Shown in pieces: positions 47,788-56,799 of a DNA stretch of 64,000 nt. Position 1 is the stretch's first letter. Every line of letters starts with the position of its first letter. The position numbers and the translations under genes are program-made. The notes under the pieces were generated by a model. The model saw nothing but the letters and a program-made list of their open reading frames with translations. It was not told where the DNA came from and searched no databases. This DNA is from Litchfieldella qijiaojingensis (GTDB lineage Bacteria > Pseudomonadota > Gammaproteobacteria > Pseudomonadales > Halomonadaceae), in contig NZ_BMXS01000010.1 of assembly GCF_014651875.1 (NCBI RefSeq), positions 94,899-158,898 of the forward strand, written 5' to 3'.

Positions 47788-50119
47788 CCGTGGAGGCCTT
47801 CTCTCCCTCATGTTCCTCCAGGCACCACCAACTGGGTAACAGGGCCTTTACCTCCGACCTGGTGAAACGATCGTCCATCAGCACCACCACACCGCGATCC
47901 TCGGGGCCGCGAATCACCCGGCCGGCGGCCTGCACCACCTTGGTGAGCCCAGGATAGTGGTAGGTGTAGTCGTAACCGCGGCCGAAACGGGCCTGCATGC
48001 GTGCCTTGAGCTGCTCGTTGACCGCATTGAAGGGCGGCATGCCCAGGGTGGCAATGAAGGCACCGATCAGCCGCTCACCGGGTAGATCGATACCCTCGGC
48101 GAAGGCACCGCCCAGCACCGCGAAACCGATGCCCCGCCCGCCCGGCACGAACGCGTCGATAAAGGCCTGGCGCTCGTCTTCACGCATGCCGCGTGTCTGC
48201 GCCCAGGCCACGATATCGGAATACTCGGCCCGAAAGCGTCCGAGTACTGCCTCCAGATAGGCGAAGCTACTGAAGAAGGCCAGATAGTTGCCCGGCGTGC
48301 GGCGATATTGCTCGGCCAGGGTGGCGACGATGGGACCGACCGACGTTTCGCGGTGTCGGAAACGGGTGGAGATCGCTCGCTGGGTTCTGACGTCGAGCTG
48401 GTGGCTGGCGAATGGGGAGTCGACCTCAATCCAAGGGGCGTCCACCGGCAGCCCCAGCAAGTCGCGATAGTAATGGGCCGGGCTCAGGGTGGCGGAAAAC
48501 AGCACCGTGGCCTGGCTGGCGGCCAGCCTCGGGGCCAGGAAATCCGCCGGAATGACGTTGCGCAGGGTAAGTACCGCGCGCCCGCGACCATGCCGAGCGA
48601 CGTCGAACAGCGAGTGCTCACCGAAACGCTCCGCCAGGCGACATAGGTGCAGGGCCTCGAACAGGAACGCCTGCAGCTCCGCCAGCTCACCGGTAGGATG
48701 CTCGCCCAGGTAATCGGTGATCGCCGAGCTGGCCTGCTGCAAGGCGTTGAGCATGCGCCGTGGCGGTTCATCCAGGACGCGGTATGCCGGAGATTTTCGC
48801 GATCCCGACTCACCGGGATCGACATCTCCGAGCAACTCACGCCACCGCCTTGCCACCCGACCCAAGGGCTTGCCCAATGCTGGCGGGGCCTGACGGTGCA
48901 GCGTATTGGTGCGTTGCTGATCAAGGCTTGCGCTATACATGCCCCGTGCACGCTCCACCAAATCGTGGGCCTCGTCCACCAGTACCGCGACCCGCCAGGC
49001 GTTGGCCTGTGTCAGGGCGAAAAGCATGGCACTGACATCGAAGTAGTGATTGACATCGCCCACCACCAGGTCGCACCAGCGTGCCAGTTCCTGGCCCAGA
49101 TAATAGGGGCAGATATCATGTTCGAGCGCCACTTCACGCAATGCCATCCGATCGAGAAGTCCGCCCCTGTCGACGGCCGCCTGGCGCGCCATCGGCAGCC
49201 GGTCGTAGAAGCCGCTGGCCAACGGGCAGGCTTCACCATGGCAGGCCTTGTCCGGGTGCTCACAAGCCTTGTCGCGGGCAAGGAGTTCCAGCACCCGCAA
49301 CGGCAGTGCCCCCTTCTCGCCCTCACGGGCCACGCCCAAGGTCGTCAGCGCTTCCAGCGCCAGACGCCGTCCCGGCGTTTTCATGGTCAGAAAGAACCCG
49401 CGATCGAGCTGCTGGCGCGGCATGGCAGTCAACATGGGGAACAGCGTGCCCAGCGTCTTGCCGATTCCGGTGGGGGCCTGGACCATCAGGTGGCGCCCGG
49501 TGCTGGCCGCCTTGTAGACCGCTTCGGCCAGCGGTCGCTGTCCATAACGAAACTCTGGATGGGGAAATCGCAACTCGCGCAGGGCGCTATCACGCTGCTG
49601 GCGGTGCGAGGCTTCCTGCTCCGCCCAGGCCAGAAAACGCTGGCACTGCTCGATGAAGAAGGCCTGCAGTTCCTCTGCCGTGACTTGCTCGGTGAGCCGC
49701 GTCTCGCGACCGGTGGCGATATCCAGATAGACCAGCGCCAGAGTTACTTCTGACAGTTCGCGTTCCCGACACAGCAATGCCCCGTAGACCTTGACCTGTG
49801 CCCAATGTAGCGCACGCTGATTGCCACCCATGCGCTCCAGGCTGCCACGATAGGTCTTAACCTCCTCCAGGCAGTTGGTTGCGGGGTCGTAGCCGTCGGC
49901 GCGGCCGCCGACGCTCAGTGGACCGTATTCGCCGGACAGCGGCACCTCGGATTGGTAGTCGTCACCACGTCGTTCGGCGACCAGGGCATGACCGGCAATG
50001 CCCTCCCGGGCCGTGGGCGAGGGCGTGAAGCGATGATCCAGATCACCGGTTCGGGCGGTGAATTCGCACAGGCTCCTGACCGCCACGTGATATGACAAGG
50101 GCTCGTCATGAGCGCTCAT
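47765..50119 (-). CDS. XPD/DinG-like ATP-dependent helicase with N-terminal PD-(D/E)XK domain
   Basis: 784 residues from the ATG at 50119. The N-terminal 190 residues show a nuclease-like fold with VGGRADG and LEEVKTYRG (Asp, Glu, Lys of PD-(D/E)XK). The helicase has Walker A APTGIGKT, DEAH in VLVDEAHD, four cysteines for an iron-sulfur cluster (in DKACEHPDKACHGEACPL and CPYY), and C-terminal motif VVQAAGRVIRGPEDRG. This is the helicase type often paired with bacterial FAN1. The ATG overlaps the FAN1 stop as ATGA. It probably acts in cross-link or structure repair. Confidence 0.88.
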   Translation of the reverse strand: MSAHDEPLSYHVAVRSLCEFTARTGDLDHRFTPSPTAREGIAGHALVAERRGDDYQSEVPLSGEYGPLSVGGRADGYDPATNCLEEVKTYRGSLERMGGNQRALHWAQVKVYGALLCRERELSEVTLALVYLDIATGRETRLTEQVTAEELQAFFIEQCQRFLAWAEQEASHRQQRDSALRELRFPHPEFRYGQRPLAEAVYKAASTGRHLMVQAPTGIGKTLGTLFPMLTAMPRQQLDRGFFLTMKTPGRRLALEALTTLGVAREGEKGALPLRVLELLARDKACEHPDKACHGEACPLASGFYDRLPMARQAAVDRGGLLDRMALREVALEHDICPYYLGQELARWCDLVVGDVNHYFDVSAMLFALTQANAWRVAVLVDEAHDLVERARGMYSASLDQQRTNTLHRQAPPALGKPLGRVARRWRELLGDVDPGESGSRKSPAYRVLDEPPRRMLNALQQASSAITDYLGEHPTGELAELQAFLFEALHLCRLAERFGEHSLFDVARHGRGRAVLTLRNVIPADFLAPRLAASQATVLFSATLSPAHYYRDLLGLPVDAPWIEVDSPFASHQLDVRTQRAISTRFRHRETSVGPIVATLAEQYRRTPGNYLAFFSSFAYLEAVLGRFRAEYSDIVAWAQTRGMREDERQAFIDAFVPGGRGIGFAVLGGAFAEGIDLPGERLIGAFIATLGMPPFNAVNEQLKARMQARFGRGYDYTYHYPGLTKVVQAAGRVIRGPEDRGVVVLMDDRFTRSEVKALLPSWWCLEEHEGEKASTATSTSRE

Positions 50120-51798
50120 GACGCGGCATCCCGCCAGGTGACATGACAGACCGCCACCGGCATGGCGTGCTCCTGGAAGAAGGTCAGCCAGCGACATTGG
50201 TTGTCCTGCAGGCGATCTCCCGGGCCCTTGACTTCAATTAGCCGGTAGCGCCTTTCGTCCGGCCATAGCTGGACCAAGTCGGGCAGCCCGGCGCGATTGC
50301 CCTTGAGGTCGCGCAGCAGGCGTTCGAAGAGCTTCCTCAAATGGACTGCGGGCAGGCAGACCAGAGCCTGCTCCAGCAGCATCTCGTCGAGCACGCCCCA
50401 ATGAACGAAAGGCGACGCCACACCATGCTTGGCATGCCAGGTCTCATGGATGGTGCGGCGATAGCGGTCGTCGTCCAGTTCCGCCAGGCAGGCCGCGAAG
50501 CGCTCACGACGCCGCGCCACGAAGTCCTCACGGTCGAGATCCGCCGGGCCAGTATGGAATGGATGGAAGAAGGCCCCCGGCAGCGGCGCGAAAATCGCTT
50601 CCCAGCACAGCAGGCCAAACAGACCACCAATCAAGGTGTTCTCCACATAACGAACCGGCGCGCGTTCGCTGCTCAGATGCTCACACACGGCGGCTTCCAC
50701 CCCACCCATCACCGGCTGCGACAGACACAAATCCAGACGCTCGATGCTTGCCGGAACGGTCTTGGGTGGTGGTGGCAGCCCCAGGCGACGCCGCACACGC
50801 GGCAACAGTCGCGCCAGCGCCTGGCGTTCGGCCTCGCTACCCGGCGCCTGCATGGCGCACTCAGCAAGCCGGTGAGCAGCCTCGAACTCGCCGCGACGCT
50901 CGAGCAGGCGCAAGTGACGCACCCGAGCCTCGGGATGACCACAATCAGGATAAATCGCCAACGCCGTGGCCATGTCGTCACGTCGTTCGGCTTCACGGGC
51001 CAGTTGGAACAGCAACCTGGCGCGGCGCGCTTCCAACCAAGGGTTGGCAGGAACCGCTGGCACCTCGCTGCACAGCACCCGCGGTAATTCGCCCTCTTCC
51101 AGCCGCTCGCGTAGCCGATGCAGATTCAGGTAGGCATCCACCTCCTCACGAGTCTGGAAGGCCCGCGACTCACGGGAGAACTCGACCGCCTCGAAACGCT
51201 GCAAACCAAGCTCGGCGAGCACGAACTCGGCCCAATCCTGGCGCAAGTTGCCGAAGAACATCAGGCGTAGCCGCTCGCAGGTTTCCATTACGTTCAATTC
51301 GACCACCCGATCCGGCGCCTGTGGCCACCAGGCGGTAAGCGGGCGCGGCTCGAGCCGGCACGACACCAAAGCTTCGCGCAGTACCGCCTTGCCGCTGCCA
51401 GCGGTGAGCCCGGCCATAGCGATATCGTGCTTCAGAGCCTCGACGATCTCGGCCTTGGTCAGCAGCGTGAAGAGGCTTTCGAGATCGACCACGGGATCGA
51501 TCTCGACCCAAGAGCCTTCGATCAGCGGCAGCAACGCGGCCTCGGTATTGCCGATCTCGGCATAGCGCAACTTGCCGCTGCGAAACCGCTTGCCCTTGCG
51601 CATCACCATGCGCACCAGCAGTGCCTGGGAAGGCTTTGGCAAGGCATTGAACGTCTCGATGAACGTCAGTTCCGACTCGCCCAGCAGATCGTCGTAGCGT
51701 TCAGCGACCCACGCCAGTACGAAGCGGAAGTTCGCCAGATAGTAGAAGGGATCGTCGAGGGAGGCCGTTACCGGCCTGGCATGGGAGGTACTGTTCAT
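50116..51798 (-). CDS. FAN1-type structure-specific nuclease (VRR-NUC)
   Basis: 560 residues. An N-terminal SAP-like/helical DNA-binding part starts MNSTSHARPVTASLDDPFYY; a TPR-like middle (about 265-340, ARRARLLFQLAREAERRDD) follows; and a C-terminal VRR-NUC domain carries GLPDLVQLW and RLIEVKGPGDRLQDNQ, the Asp, Glu and Lys of the metal site. Pseudomonas FAN1 resolves interstrand cross-links and 5' flaps. It overlaps the downstream helicase by 4 bases (ATGA), so the two are coupled. Confidence 0.9.
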   Translation of the reverse strand: MNSTSHARPVTASLDDPFYYLANFRFVLAWVAERYDDLLGESELTFIETFNALPKPSQALLVRMVMRKGKRFRSGKLRYAEIGNTEAALLPLIEGSWVEIDPVVDLESLFTLLTKAEIVEALKHDIAMAGLTAGSGKAVLREALVSCRLEPRPLTAWWPQAPDRVVELNVMETCERLRLMFFGNLRQDWAEFVLAELGLQRFEAVEFSRESRAFQTREEVDAYLNLHRLRERLEEGELPRVLCSEVPAVPANPWLEARRARLLFQLAREAERRDDMATALAIYPDCGHPEARVRHLRLLERRGEFEAAHRLAECAMQAPGSEAERQALARLLPRVRRRLGLPPPPKTVPASIERLDLCLSQPVMGGVEAAVCEHLSSERAPVRYVENTLIGGLFGLLCWEAIFAPLPGAFFHPFHTGPADLDREDFVARRRERFAACLAELDDDRYRRTIHETWHAKHGVASPFVHWGVLDEMLLEQALVCLPAVHLRKLFERLLRDLKGNRAGLPDLVQLWPDERRYRLIEVKGPGDRLQDNQCRWLTFFQEHAMPVAVCHVTWRDAAS

Positions 51799-51897
51799 TT
51801 ATCCATGGTAGCAAGGCATCCACCAAGCCGACCAGCCGTCATTCATCATCCGACACGGGCTCAGGCCGGGCAGCATCAGCAGGGTCGGGGGCATCAG

Positions 51898-52848
51898 TCA
51901 AGAACGCCTCTCGTCCATGGCATCCGCGACATGGGCATGCCGCTGTACCGGCCGAAGTGTGTCGAACGTGGCATCTCGCCGGGCGTGACGCTCCATCGCG
52001 GTGTTGAGCTCCGCGCCCAGCAGGACCATGAAGGCGGACAACCAGAACCACAGCAACAGTACCACCACAGCCCCCAGGGAGCCGTAGATCTCACTCAGAT
52101 TCGAGAAGTAGCGCACATACAGCGACAGGCCAAGAGAGCCAAGCAACCACAGAAAGGTGGCAGTGACGGTGCCGACACTGATCCACTCCCAATGGGGAGA
52201 GGCACGATAGGGGCCATAACGATAGAGAACCGCGATGGCGAACATCATCACCAGCACCAGAATCGGCCAGCGCAACAGGCCGATCACCCGTAACGGGGTG
52301 CTGTCGATCCCCAACATGCCGATGGCCAGGGGAAACAGCGTGATGAACGGAATGGTGACCAGGGTCAGCACAATCATGCCCAACGTCAGCAGAGAAACGG
52401 TCAGCGCCCTGCTGAGGAAACCGCGGCGCTCCTGTTCGCCATAGACGACGTTCAACCCCACGATCACTCCCCTGATGCCCTTGGAGGCGATGTACATCGC
52501 CACCAGTAGGCTGGCAATGGCCGTCACGCTGAGGCCCGCTCGGGTGTTGGAGCTGATCTCGTTGGCCTGTTGCTCGATGATGTAAGCGGCGCCCGGTGGA
52601 ATGAAACGGCTCAATTCGCTGATCTGGCGGGCCATATCCAGCGGGTCGAGTACCAGCGCCCATAGCGAGATGACCGCCGCAATGGCGGGAAACACGGCCA
52701 GAAAGGCGTAGAACGCCGCACCGGCCGCAAGCATGGTGATGTTGTCATCGGCCATCTCCCGCTTCACGCGCCACAGGATATCCAACCAGCCCATGCGCGA
52801 AATTTCGCTCGGCCGCACGACTTGGCGGCTGCGGAATATGTTTCGCAT
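51898..52848 (-). CDS. YihY/BrkB-family membrane protein
   Basis: 316 residues with about six hydrophobic segments. Family marks are MLAAGAAFYAFLAVFPAIAAV and LSEIYGSLGAVVVLLLWFWL. The family was once called ribonuclease BN by error; its true role is unknown, with proposed links to membrane transport and salt. Polar N- and C-termini face the cytosol. It is 36 bases downstream of the aspartic protease gene, in the same direction, so probably one operon. Confidence 0.88.
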   Translation of the reverse strand: MRNIFRSRQVVRPSEISRMGWLDILWRVKREMADDNITMLAAGAAFYAFLAVFPAIAAVISLWALVLDPLDMARQISELSRFIPPGAAYIIEQQANEISSNTRAGLSVTAIASLLVAMYIASKGIRGVIVGLNVVYGEQERRGFLSRALTVSLLTLGMIVLTLVTIPFITLFPLAIGMLGIDSTPLRVIGLLRWPILVLVMMFAIAVLYRYGPYRASPHWEWISVGTVTATFLWLLGSLGLSLYVRYFSNLSEIYGSLGAVVVLLLWFWLSAFMVLLGAELNTAMERHARRDATFDTLRPVQRHAHVADAMDERRS

Positions 52849-52884
52849 GTTTAACCACTTTGTCCGGTTGCGTAACCGACAGTT

Positions 52885-53415
52885 TTACTCCCGCGCGGGC
52901 GAACGCAGCACCATTTCACTGCCACGGATCTCGATGTCGAAGCGGTTGAGGAAGCTCATGCCCAGCAAGGCGGTGTCGCCACCCATGCCGGGGTTGATCG
53001 AGCCACGCACCTTGTGGGTCGAGAGCCCACCAAGGCTGACTTGGTCGATCTCGGTCAGATAGCCCTGCACGCGGCCGTTGGCGGTATGGAAAAAGGCCGG
53101 CCTGCCGCGCTCCAGCCCTAGCCTGTCGGCGAGATTGGCGGGTACGGCAAGATAAGTGGCCCCGGTATCGAGCAGGAATTCCACCGGCTCGCCATTGATG
53201 CGCCCAGTGGCCATGAAGTGTCCGGAGGCATTGCGCTTCAGGATGACATCCTCGCCCTCGCCTGTAATCGCATGCACCAGATGGGCATTAGGGTTGCGGC
53301 GCTGCTCGAGATAGCCATGGAACCACCAGGCGCCGAGTGCCAGGATCAACAGCCAGAACAGCAACATCATGCCCAGGCCAATGCGCCGTACCCCTTTCGC
53401 ATCCTCATCCATCAC
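52885..53415 (-). CDS. Membrane-anchored retropepsin-like aspartic protease
   Basis: 176 residues. An N-terminal membrane anchor (about 12-32, MMLLFWLLILALGAWW) is followed by a single-lobe aspartic protease domain with FLLDTGAT (catalytic Asp) and GMSFLNRFDIEIRG near the end, the TIGR02281/clan AA pattern. One lobe means it must act as a dimer. The active site would face the periplasm. Substrate unknown. First gene of a pair with YihY. Confidence 0.88.
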   Translation of the reverse strand: MMDEDAKGVRRIGLGMMLLFWLLILALGAWWFHGYLEQRRNPNAHLVHAITGEGEDVILKRNASGHFMATGRINGEPVEFLLDTGATYLAVPANLADRLGLERGRPAFFHTANGRVQGYLTEIDQVSLGGLSTHKVRGSINPGMGGDTALLGMSFLNRFDIEIRGSEMVLRSPARE

Positions 53416-53544
53416 GCTTCTTCACCCCCAGATTCCCGAATCGCTATCCGCTCCTCGCATCAGGAGACGGAAACGGCACACCGTTTCGGGAGAATAGCGC
53501 ATGCAAGGGCGGCGTACTCGACTTTGGTCATGTCAGACACAGAC

Positions 53545-53692
53545 CTAGGGTCTGTACGAAAACTGTCTGTGCTCGGTGATGCTGCGTTGAAATTGGTCTC
53601 AAAATGCTCATTTACACCCCCGTAAACTCCGCCTTTTCGACCAATTTCGCCTTGCCTGACCATCGCTCGCCGACTTTTCGTACAAGACCTAG
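53545..53692 (-). repeat. Palindromic intergenic element, copy 5
   Basis: 148 bp, exactly bounded by CTAG on both sides. The ends are AGGGTCTGTACGAAAAC and TTTTCGTACAAGACCT. The core (minus strand) is GGAGTTTACGGGGGTGTAAA, and the arms AAATTGGTC/GACCAATTT differ in sequence from the other copies but still pair, so the fold is kept while the sequence changes. The UMF1 stop (TGA) lies 3 bases outside. Confidence 0.92.
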
Positions 53693-53694
53693 AT

Positions 53695-55068
53695 TCAGTT
53701 CATCGAGTTCCGGAGCGCTTCCCACTCCTCGGCCGCGCGTTGTCCACGCGCCTGGTTGACGACCAGACAAATCAGGATGGCGATGATGAACAACGCCGCG
53801 CACAGCAGGATCGAGGCCTGCAGGCCGACCACCGACTGCAACAGGCCCAGACCGATAATGCCACCGACTCCGGCCAACTTGTTGGCAAGGCCCCAGAAAC
53901 CGAAGAATTCCGCCGATTTCTCCAGTGGCGAGAACAGCCCTACCAGCGTGCGGCTGGCGGACTGGCTGGAACCCAGACTGAGCCCAGCCAGGCACCCTAC
54001 CACCAGGAACAGGTGCTGCGCTTCCCAGTCGAGGCCCAGATGGATGTTGAGAAATGCCGTGACCTCCGGGGTGGCCCAAATGGCGATGATCGCCGCCACC
54101 CACAGCAAAAGAGTACCGATATAGGTGACCTTGGCGCCGATGCGGTCCTGAATGAAACCGAAGCCCAAGGCACCGGCGGCGGCGGTAATCTGCACGATGA
54201 TGAACATGATGTTGCGGATGTTCTCGTCCCAGCCGATCACTTGGGCGCCGTAGATGAAAGCGAAGGCGATGATGATGTAGATGCCGGCCATGGAGAACAG
54301 CAGCGAAACCAGGAAGATTCCCAGGTCGCGAAAGTGTCTCAATTCGTGCAGGGTGGTGGCGACTCGGTCGCGAGCGATGCTCACGTAATTGTGGCCAGGC
54401 GGCAGGGGATGCGGCATGCCGCGCTCCTTTAGCCACAGGAAGGTCGGAATAGCAGTGATCAGAAAGAAACCACCGGCGAAGGGCCCGACCCAGCGAATGC
54501 GCTCGAAGTTCTCCGCTGTGGCCTCACCCAGTGCCACCAGGGTGAACCCCGCGGCGAACAGTCCACCGACATAGCCCAACGCCCAGCCAAAGCCGGAGAT
54601 CTTGCCCAGGTCCCGGGGCGGCCCCAGGTCGGGGAGAAAAGCAGCGATGAACGACTCGCCCATCGAGTAGGCATAATTGGAAACCACGATCAGCACCAGG
54701 CCCAGCACCACGTAGCCCGGCGCCACGAAATACAGCATCGCGGTGGTGGCGACGGTGGCCAGGTAACTGACGAACAGGAAGCGCTTCTTGGCCGCCGAGA
54801 AGTCCATCATCGCGCCGCAGATAGGACCGGTAACCACCACCAGCAGGTAGCTCACCGCCAGTGCCAGGCTCCATAGCAAATTGGCCAGCCGATAGTTGTC
54901 GCCACGGTCACCGACGATCACGGTGGTGAATAGTTCGCCGAACACCACGGTGATGATCAGCAGCGTATAGGCCTGGTTGGCAAAGTCGAACATCGCCCAG
55001 CCGAAGATTTCCTTCCTCGACGCGCGTTGCCGAGAAACGCGCTCGGCGGGAACGGAGATGGTGCTCAT
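53695..55068 (-). CDS. UMF1/Atg22-like major facilitator transporter
   Basis: 457 residues with about twelve hydrophobic segments. The start KEIFGWAMFDFANQAYTLLI is diagnostic of the UMF1 (unknown major facilitator 1) family, related to the yeast vacuolar exporter Atg22. FIQDRIGAKVTYIGTLL is the internal repeat loop. The ATG at 55068 has AAGGA 9 bases upstream; 55077 and 55113 are less likely. Substrate unknown; amino acids are suggested by Atg22. It is the last gene of the XpaC-TelA-VOC unit, 60 bases from the VOC gene. Confidence 0.85.
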   Translation of the reverse strand: MSTISVPAERVSRQRASRKEIFGWAMFDFANQAYTLLIITVVFGELFTTVIVGDRGDNYRLANLLWSLALAVSYLLVVVTGPICGAMMDFSAAKKRFLFVSYLATVATTAMLYFVAPGYVVLGLVLIVVSNYAYSMGESFIAAFLPDLGPPRDLGKISGFGWALGYVGGLFAAGFTLVALGEATAENFERIRWVGPFAGGFFLITAIPTFLWLKERGMPHPLPPGHNYVSIARDRVATTLHELRHFRDLGIFLVSLLFSMAGIYIIIAFAFIYGAQVIGWDENIRNIMFIIVQITAAAGALGFGFIQDRIGAKVTYIGTLLLWVAAIIAIWATPEVTAFLNIHLGLDWEAQHLFLVVGCLAGLSLGSSQSASRTLVGLFSPLEKSAEFFGFWGLANKLAGVGGIIGLGLLQSVVGLQASILLCAALFIIAILICLVVNQARGQRAAEEWEALRNSMN

Positions 55069-55128
55069 TAATGGCATTCCTTGCAGGGAGGCAAGGCGAT
55101 ACGAAGTCCGCATCGCCCAGACGCTCGT

Positions 55129-55539
55129 TTACGCTGGGTCGGGAGGGCCTTTCAGCTCCACGGTGTTGCCTTCCGGGTCGGTAAGATACAGCGACGGCCC
55201 GCTACCCTCCGCTCCATAGCGTGTGGCCACCTCGCCCACGGCGACGCCCAGCGGCTCGAGATACGCGCGAATGACGTCTTCGTCGAAAGGCTCGATGCGC
55301 AGACAGAAATGCTCCAGGTTGCGGCCTTCGCTTCCCGGCGCCGCCCCGCCCTTGCGGCCCAGCTTGCCCTCCACCGGTACCAGGTCGATCAGGGAGTTTC
55401 CCGCACGCAACTGGATCAGGCCGAGCTCGTCGTTGCGCCGCTCGACGCTACAGCCCAGCGCTTCGCAGTAGAAACGCAGCATGGCATCGAGATCCTTGAC
55501 TCGCAGCACCAGGTGATCGAGCCCGCAAATCATGATCAT
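55129..55539 (-). CDS. VOC/glyoxalase-superfamily protein
   Basis: 136 residues with two beta-alpha-beta-beta-beta modules: LDHLVLRVKDLDAMLRFYCE at the start and NLEHFCLRIEPFDEDVIRAY in the second half, then YLTDPEGNTVELKG. Metal ligands His and Glu are at the usual ends of both modules. It could be a lyase, a dioxygenase or an antibiotic-binding protein; the sequence does not decide. The ATG overlaps the telA stop as ATGA, so translation is coupled to telA, which is unusual company for a VOC protein. Confidence 0.85.
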   Translation of the reverse strand: MIMICGLDHLVLRVKDLDAMLRFYCEALGCSVERRNDELGLIQLRAGNSLIDLVPVEGKLGRKGGAAPGSEGRNLEHFCLRIEPFDEDVIRAYLEPLGVAVGEVATRYGAEGSGPSLYLTDPEGNTVELKGPPDPA

Positions 55540-56729
55540 GACGTCGGGTCCTGGGTTCGGTTGCCGCGCTCGAGCCGTGTGATCGCTTCACCACCCTGGC
55601 GCGACAGGGCTTCGAGCCGGTCGATCTGCTCATCGAGCTTGGGCAGCGCTTCCTGGCGATAACGCGACAGATCGTCGATGGCGCCCATCACATCGCCAAA
55701 AGCGTCTTCCAGGGCCTGCATGTCGAGCATCGCCGAGGATGCGCGGGTCTGGATGTCCACCCCCTGACTGCGCAGTGCCTTGGCGGTACCGGAGATCATA
55801 TCCGAGGTGGTGGCATTGAGCGATTCGACCTTGTCGAGCACCAGACGTTGGTTGGCCAGGGCCATCGCCACGGTGACCGCGACTGTCAACGCCGAAACGG
55901 TGACATGGATAGCGCGATCCACTCCCCGCATCAGCTCGCGGTTGTTGCGGATGATCACCTCCAGGGCCAGCACGCCCTGCTGGCTGACCGCCAGTTGCTG
56001 CTGCAAGTCGACGATGCGCTGGCGCAAGGGGAACAGCAGTTCTTCTTCAATGAAGGTGCGCTGGGAATCGTCGCTGTCGCGTTCGGCGGCGGCCTTGCTC
56101 AGCCGGCGATCAACCAGTCGCCCCAAGTCGATCTGGCGACGCAACTGCCCCAGGATCTCGCGCAACGCCTCTTGATCATCGGAGAGGGTCAGGTTGTCGC
56201 GATGCAGCATGTCGCGGCCACTTTCCAGGTCGGCGATGATCGCGTCCAATGCCTCCTGGGCATTCTCGAACTTGCGAAAATAGCGCTGCACGCGATTGCC
56301 GACCCCGGGAATCAGCGCCATGGCACGATCGAGAGCGTCTCGCGACAGGTTGTGACGTTGCGGATCGAGCGACTGCATCCGCTCACGCAGGTTGACCAAC
56401 GCCTGGGCCACTGGGCCGCCTTCGTCACCTTCATGTGCCAGCTTGCGCAGCGGTGTCTGCAGCATGGCGCTGTGATGGGCGGCCTGACGTTGAATCTCGA
56501 TGCCCATCTCGTCCACCGCGCGACGTTGCTGTTCGGCTGACGATTCGGATTCCGCCAACACCTGCTCGACGAAGGCGTCGGCCATGCTCACCAATTCCGG
56601 GTCGTGCTCGAGTTCGACATCATCCGGCTCGCGCTCGGCAGGAATCTCCTCGGCCAGACGGCCGGCGATCTCTTCCACCGGCGGCAGGGACAGACGCCCA
56701 CTGCTGTCGCTGTCACGCTTGTCGTTCAT
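55536..56729 (-). CDS. telA: TelA/KlaA-family toxic anion resistance protein
   Basis: 397 residues, mostly helical and charged, with PF05816 features: QRQAAHHSAMLQTPLRKLAH, LIPGVGNRVQRYFRKFENAQ and ALTVAVTVAMALANQRLVLD. The family was named for tellurite resistance on plasmid RK2, but its chemistry is unknown and it is widespread with XpaC proteins, suggesting an envelope-stress role. A GGGGAG site fixes the ATG at 56729; it also follows the xpaC-type gene by 70 bases. Confidence 0.88.
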   Translation of the reverse strand: MNDKRDSDSSGRLSLPPVEEIAGRLAEEIPAEREPDDVELEHDPELVSMADAFVEQVLAESESSAEQQRRAVDEMGIEIQRQAAHHSAMLQTPLRKLAHEGDEGGPVAQALVNLRERMQSLDPQRHNLSRDALDRAMALIPGVGNRVQRYFRKFENAQEALDAIIADLESGRDMLHRDNLTLSDDQEALREILGQLRRQIDLGRLVDRRLSKAAAERDSDDSQRTFIEEELLFPLRQRIVDLQQQLAVSQQGVLALEVIIRNNRELMRGVDRAIHVTVSALTVAVTVAMALANQRLVLDKVESLNATTSDMISGTAKALRSQGVDIQTRASSAMLDMQALEDAFGDVMGAIDDLSRYRQEALPKLDEQIDRLEALSRQGGEAITRLERGNRTQDPTS

Positions 56730-56799
56730 AGGCTTCTCCCCTTCAAGCACTTATGGACAGGGTGGCACACTCGCCCGATTTTGGTAACGCCCCAGTCCC

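Noticed and set aside
47949..49753. Several long plus-strand frames opposite the helicase
   Set aside because: No domain, no ribosome sites, and the minus strand carries a complete helicase.
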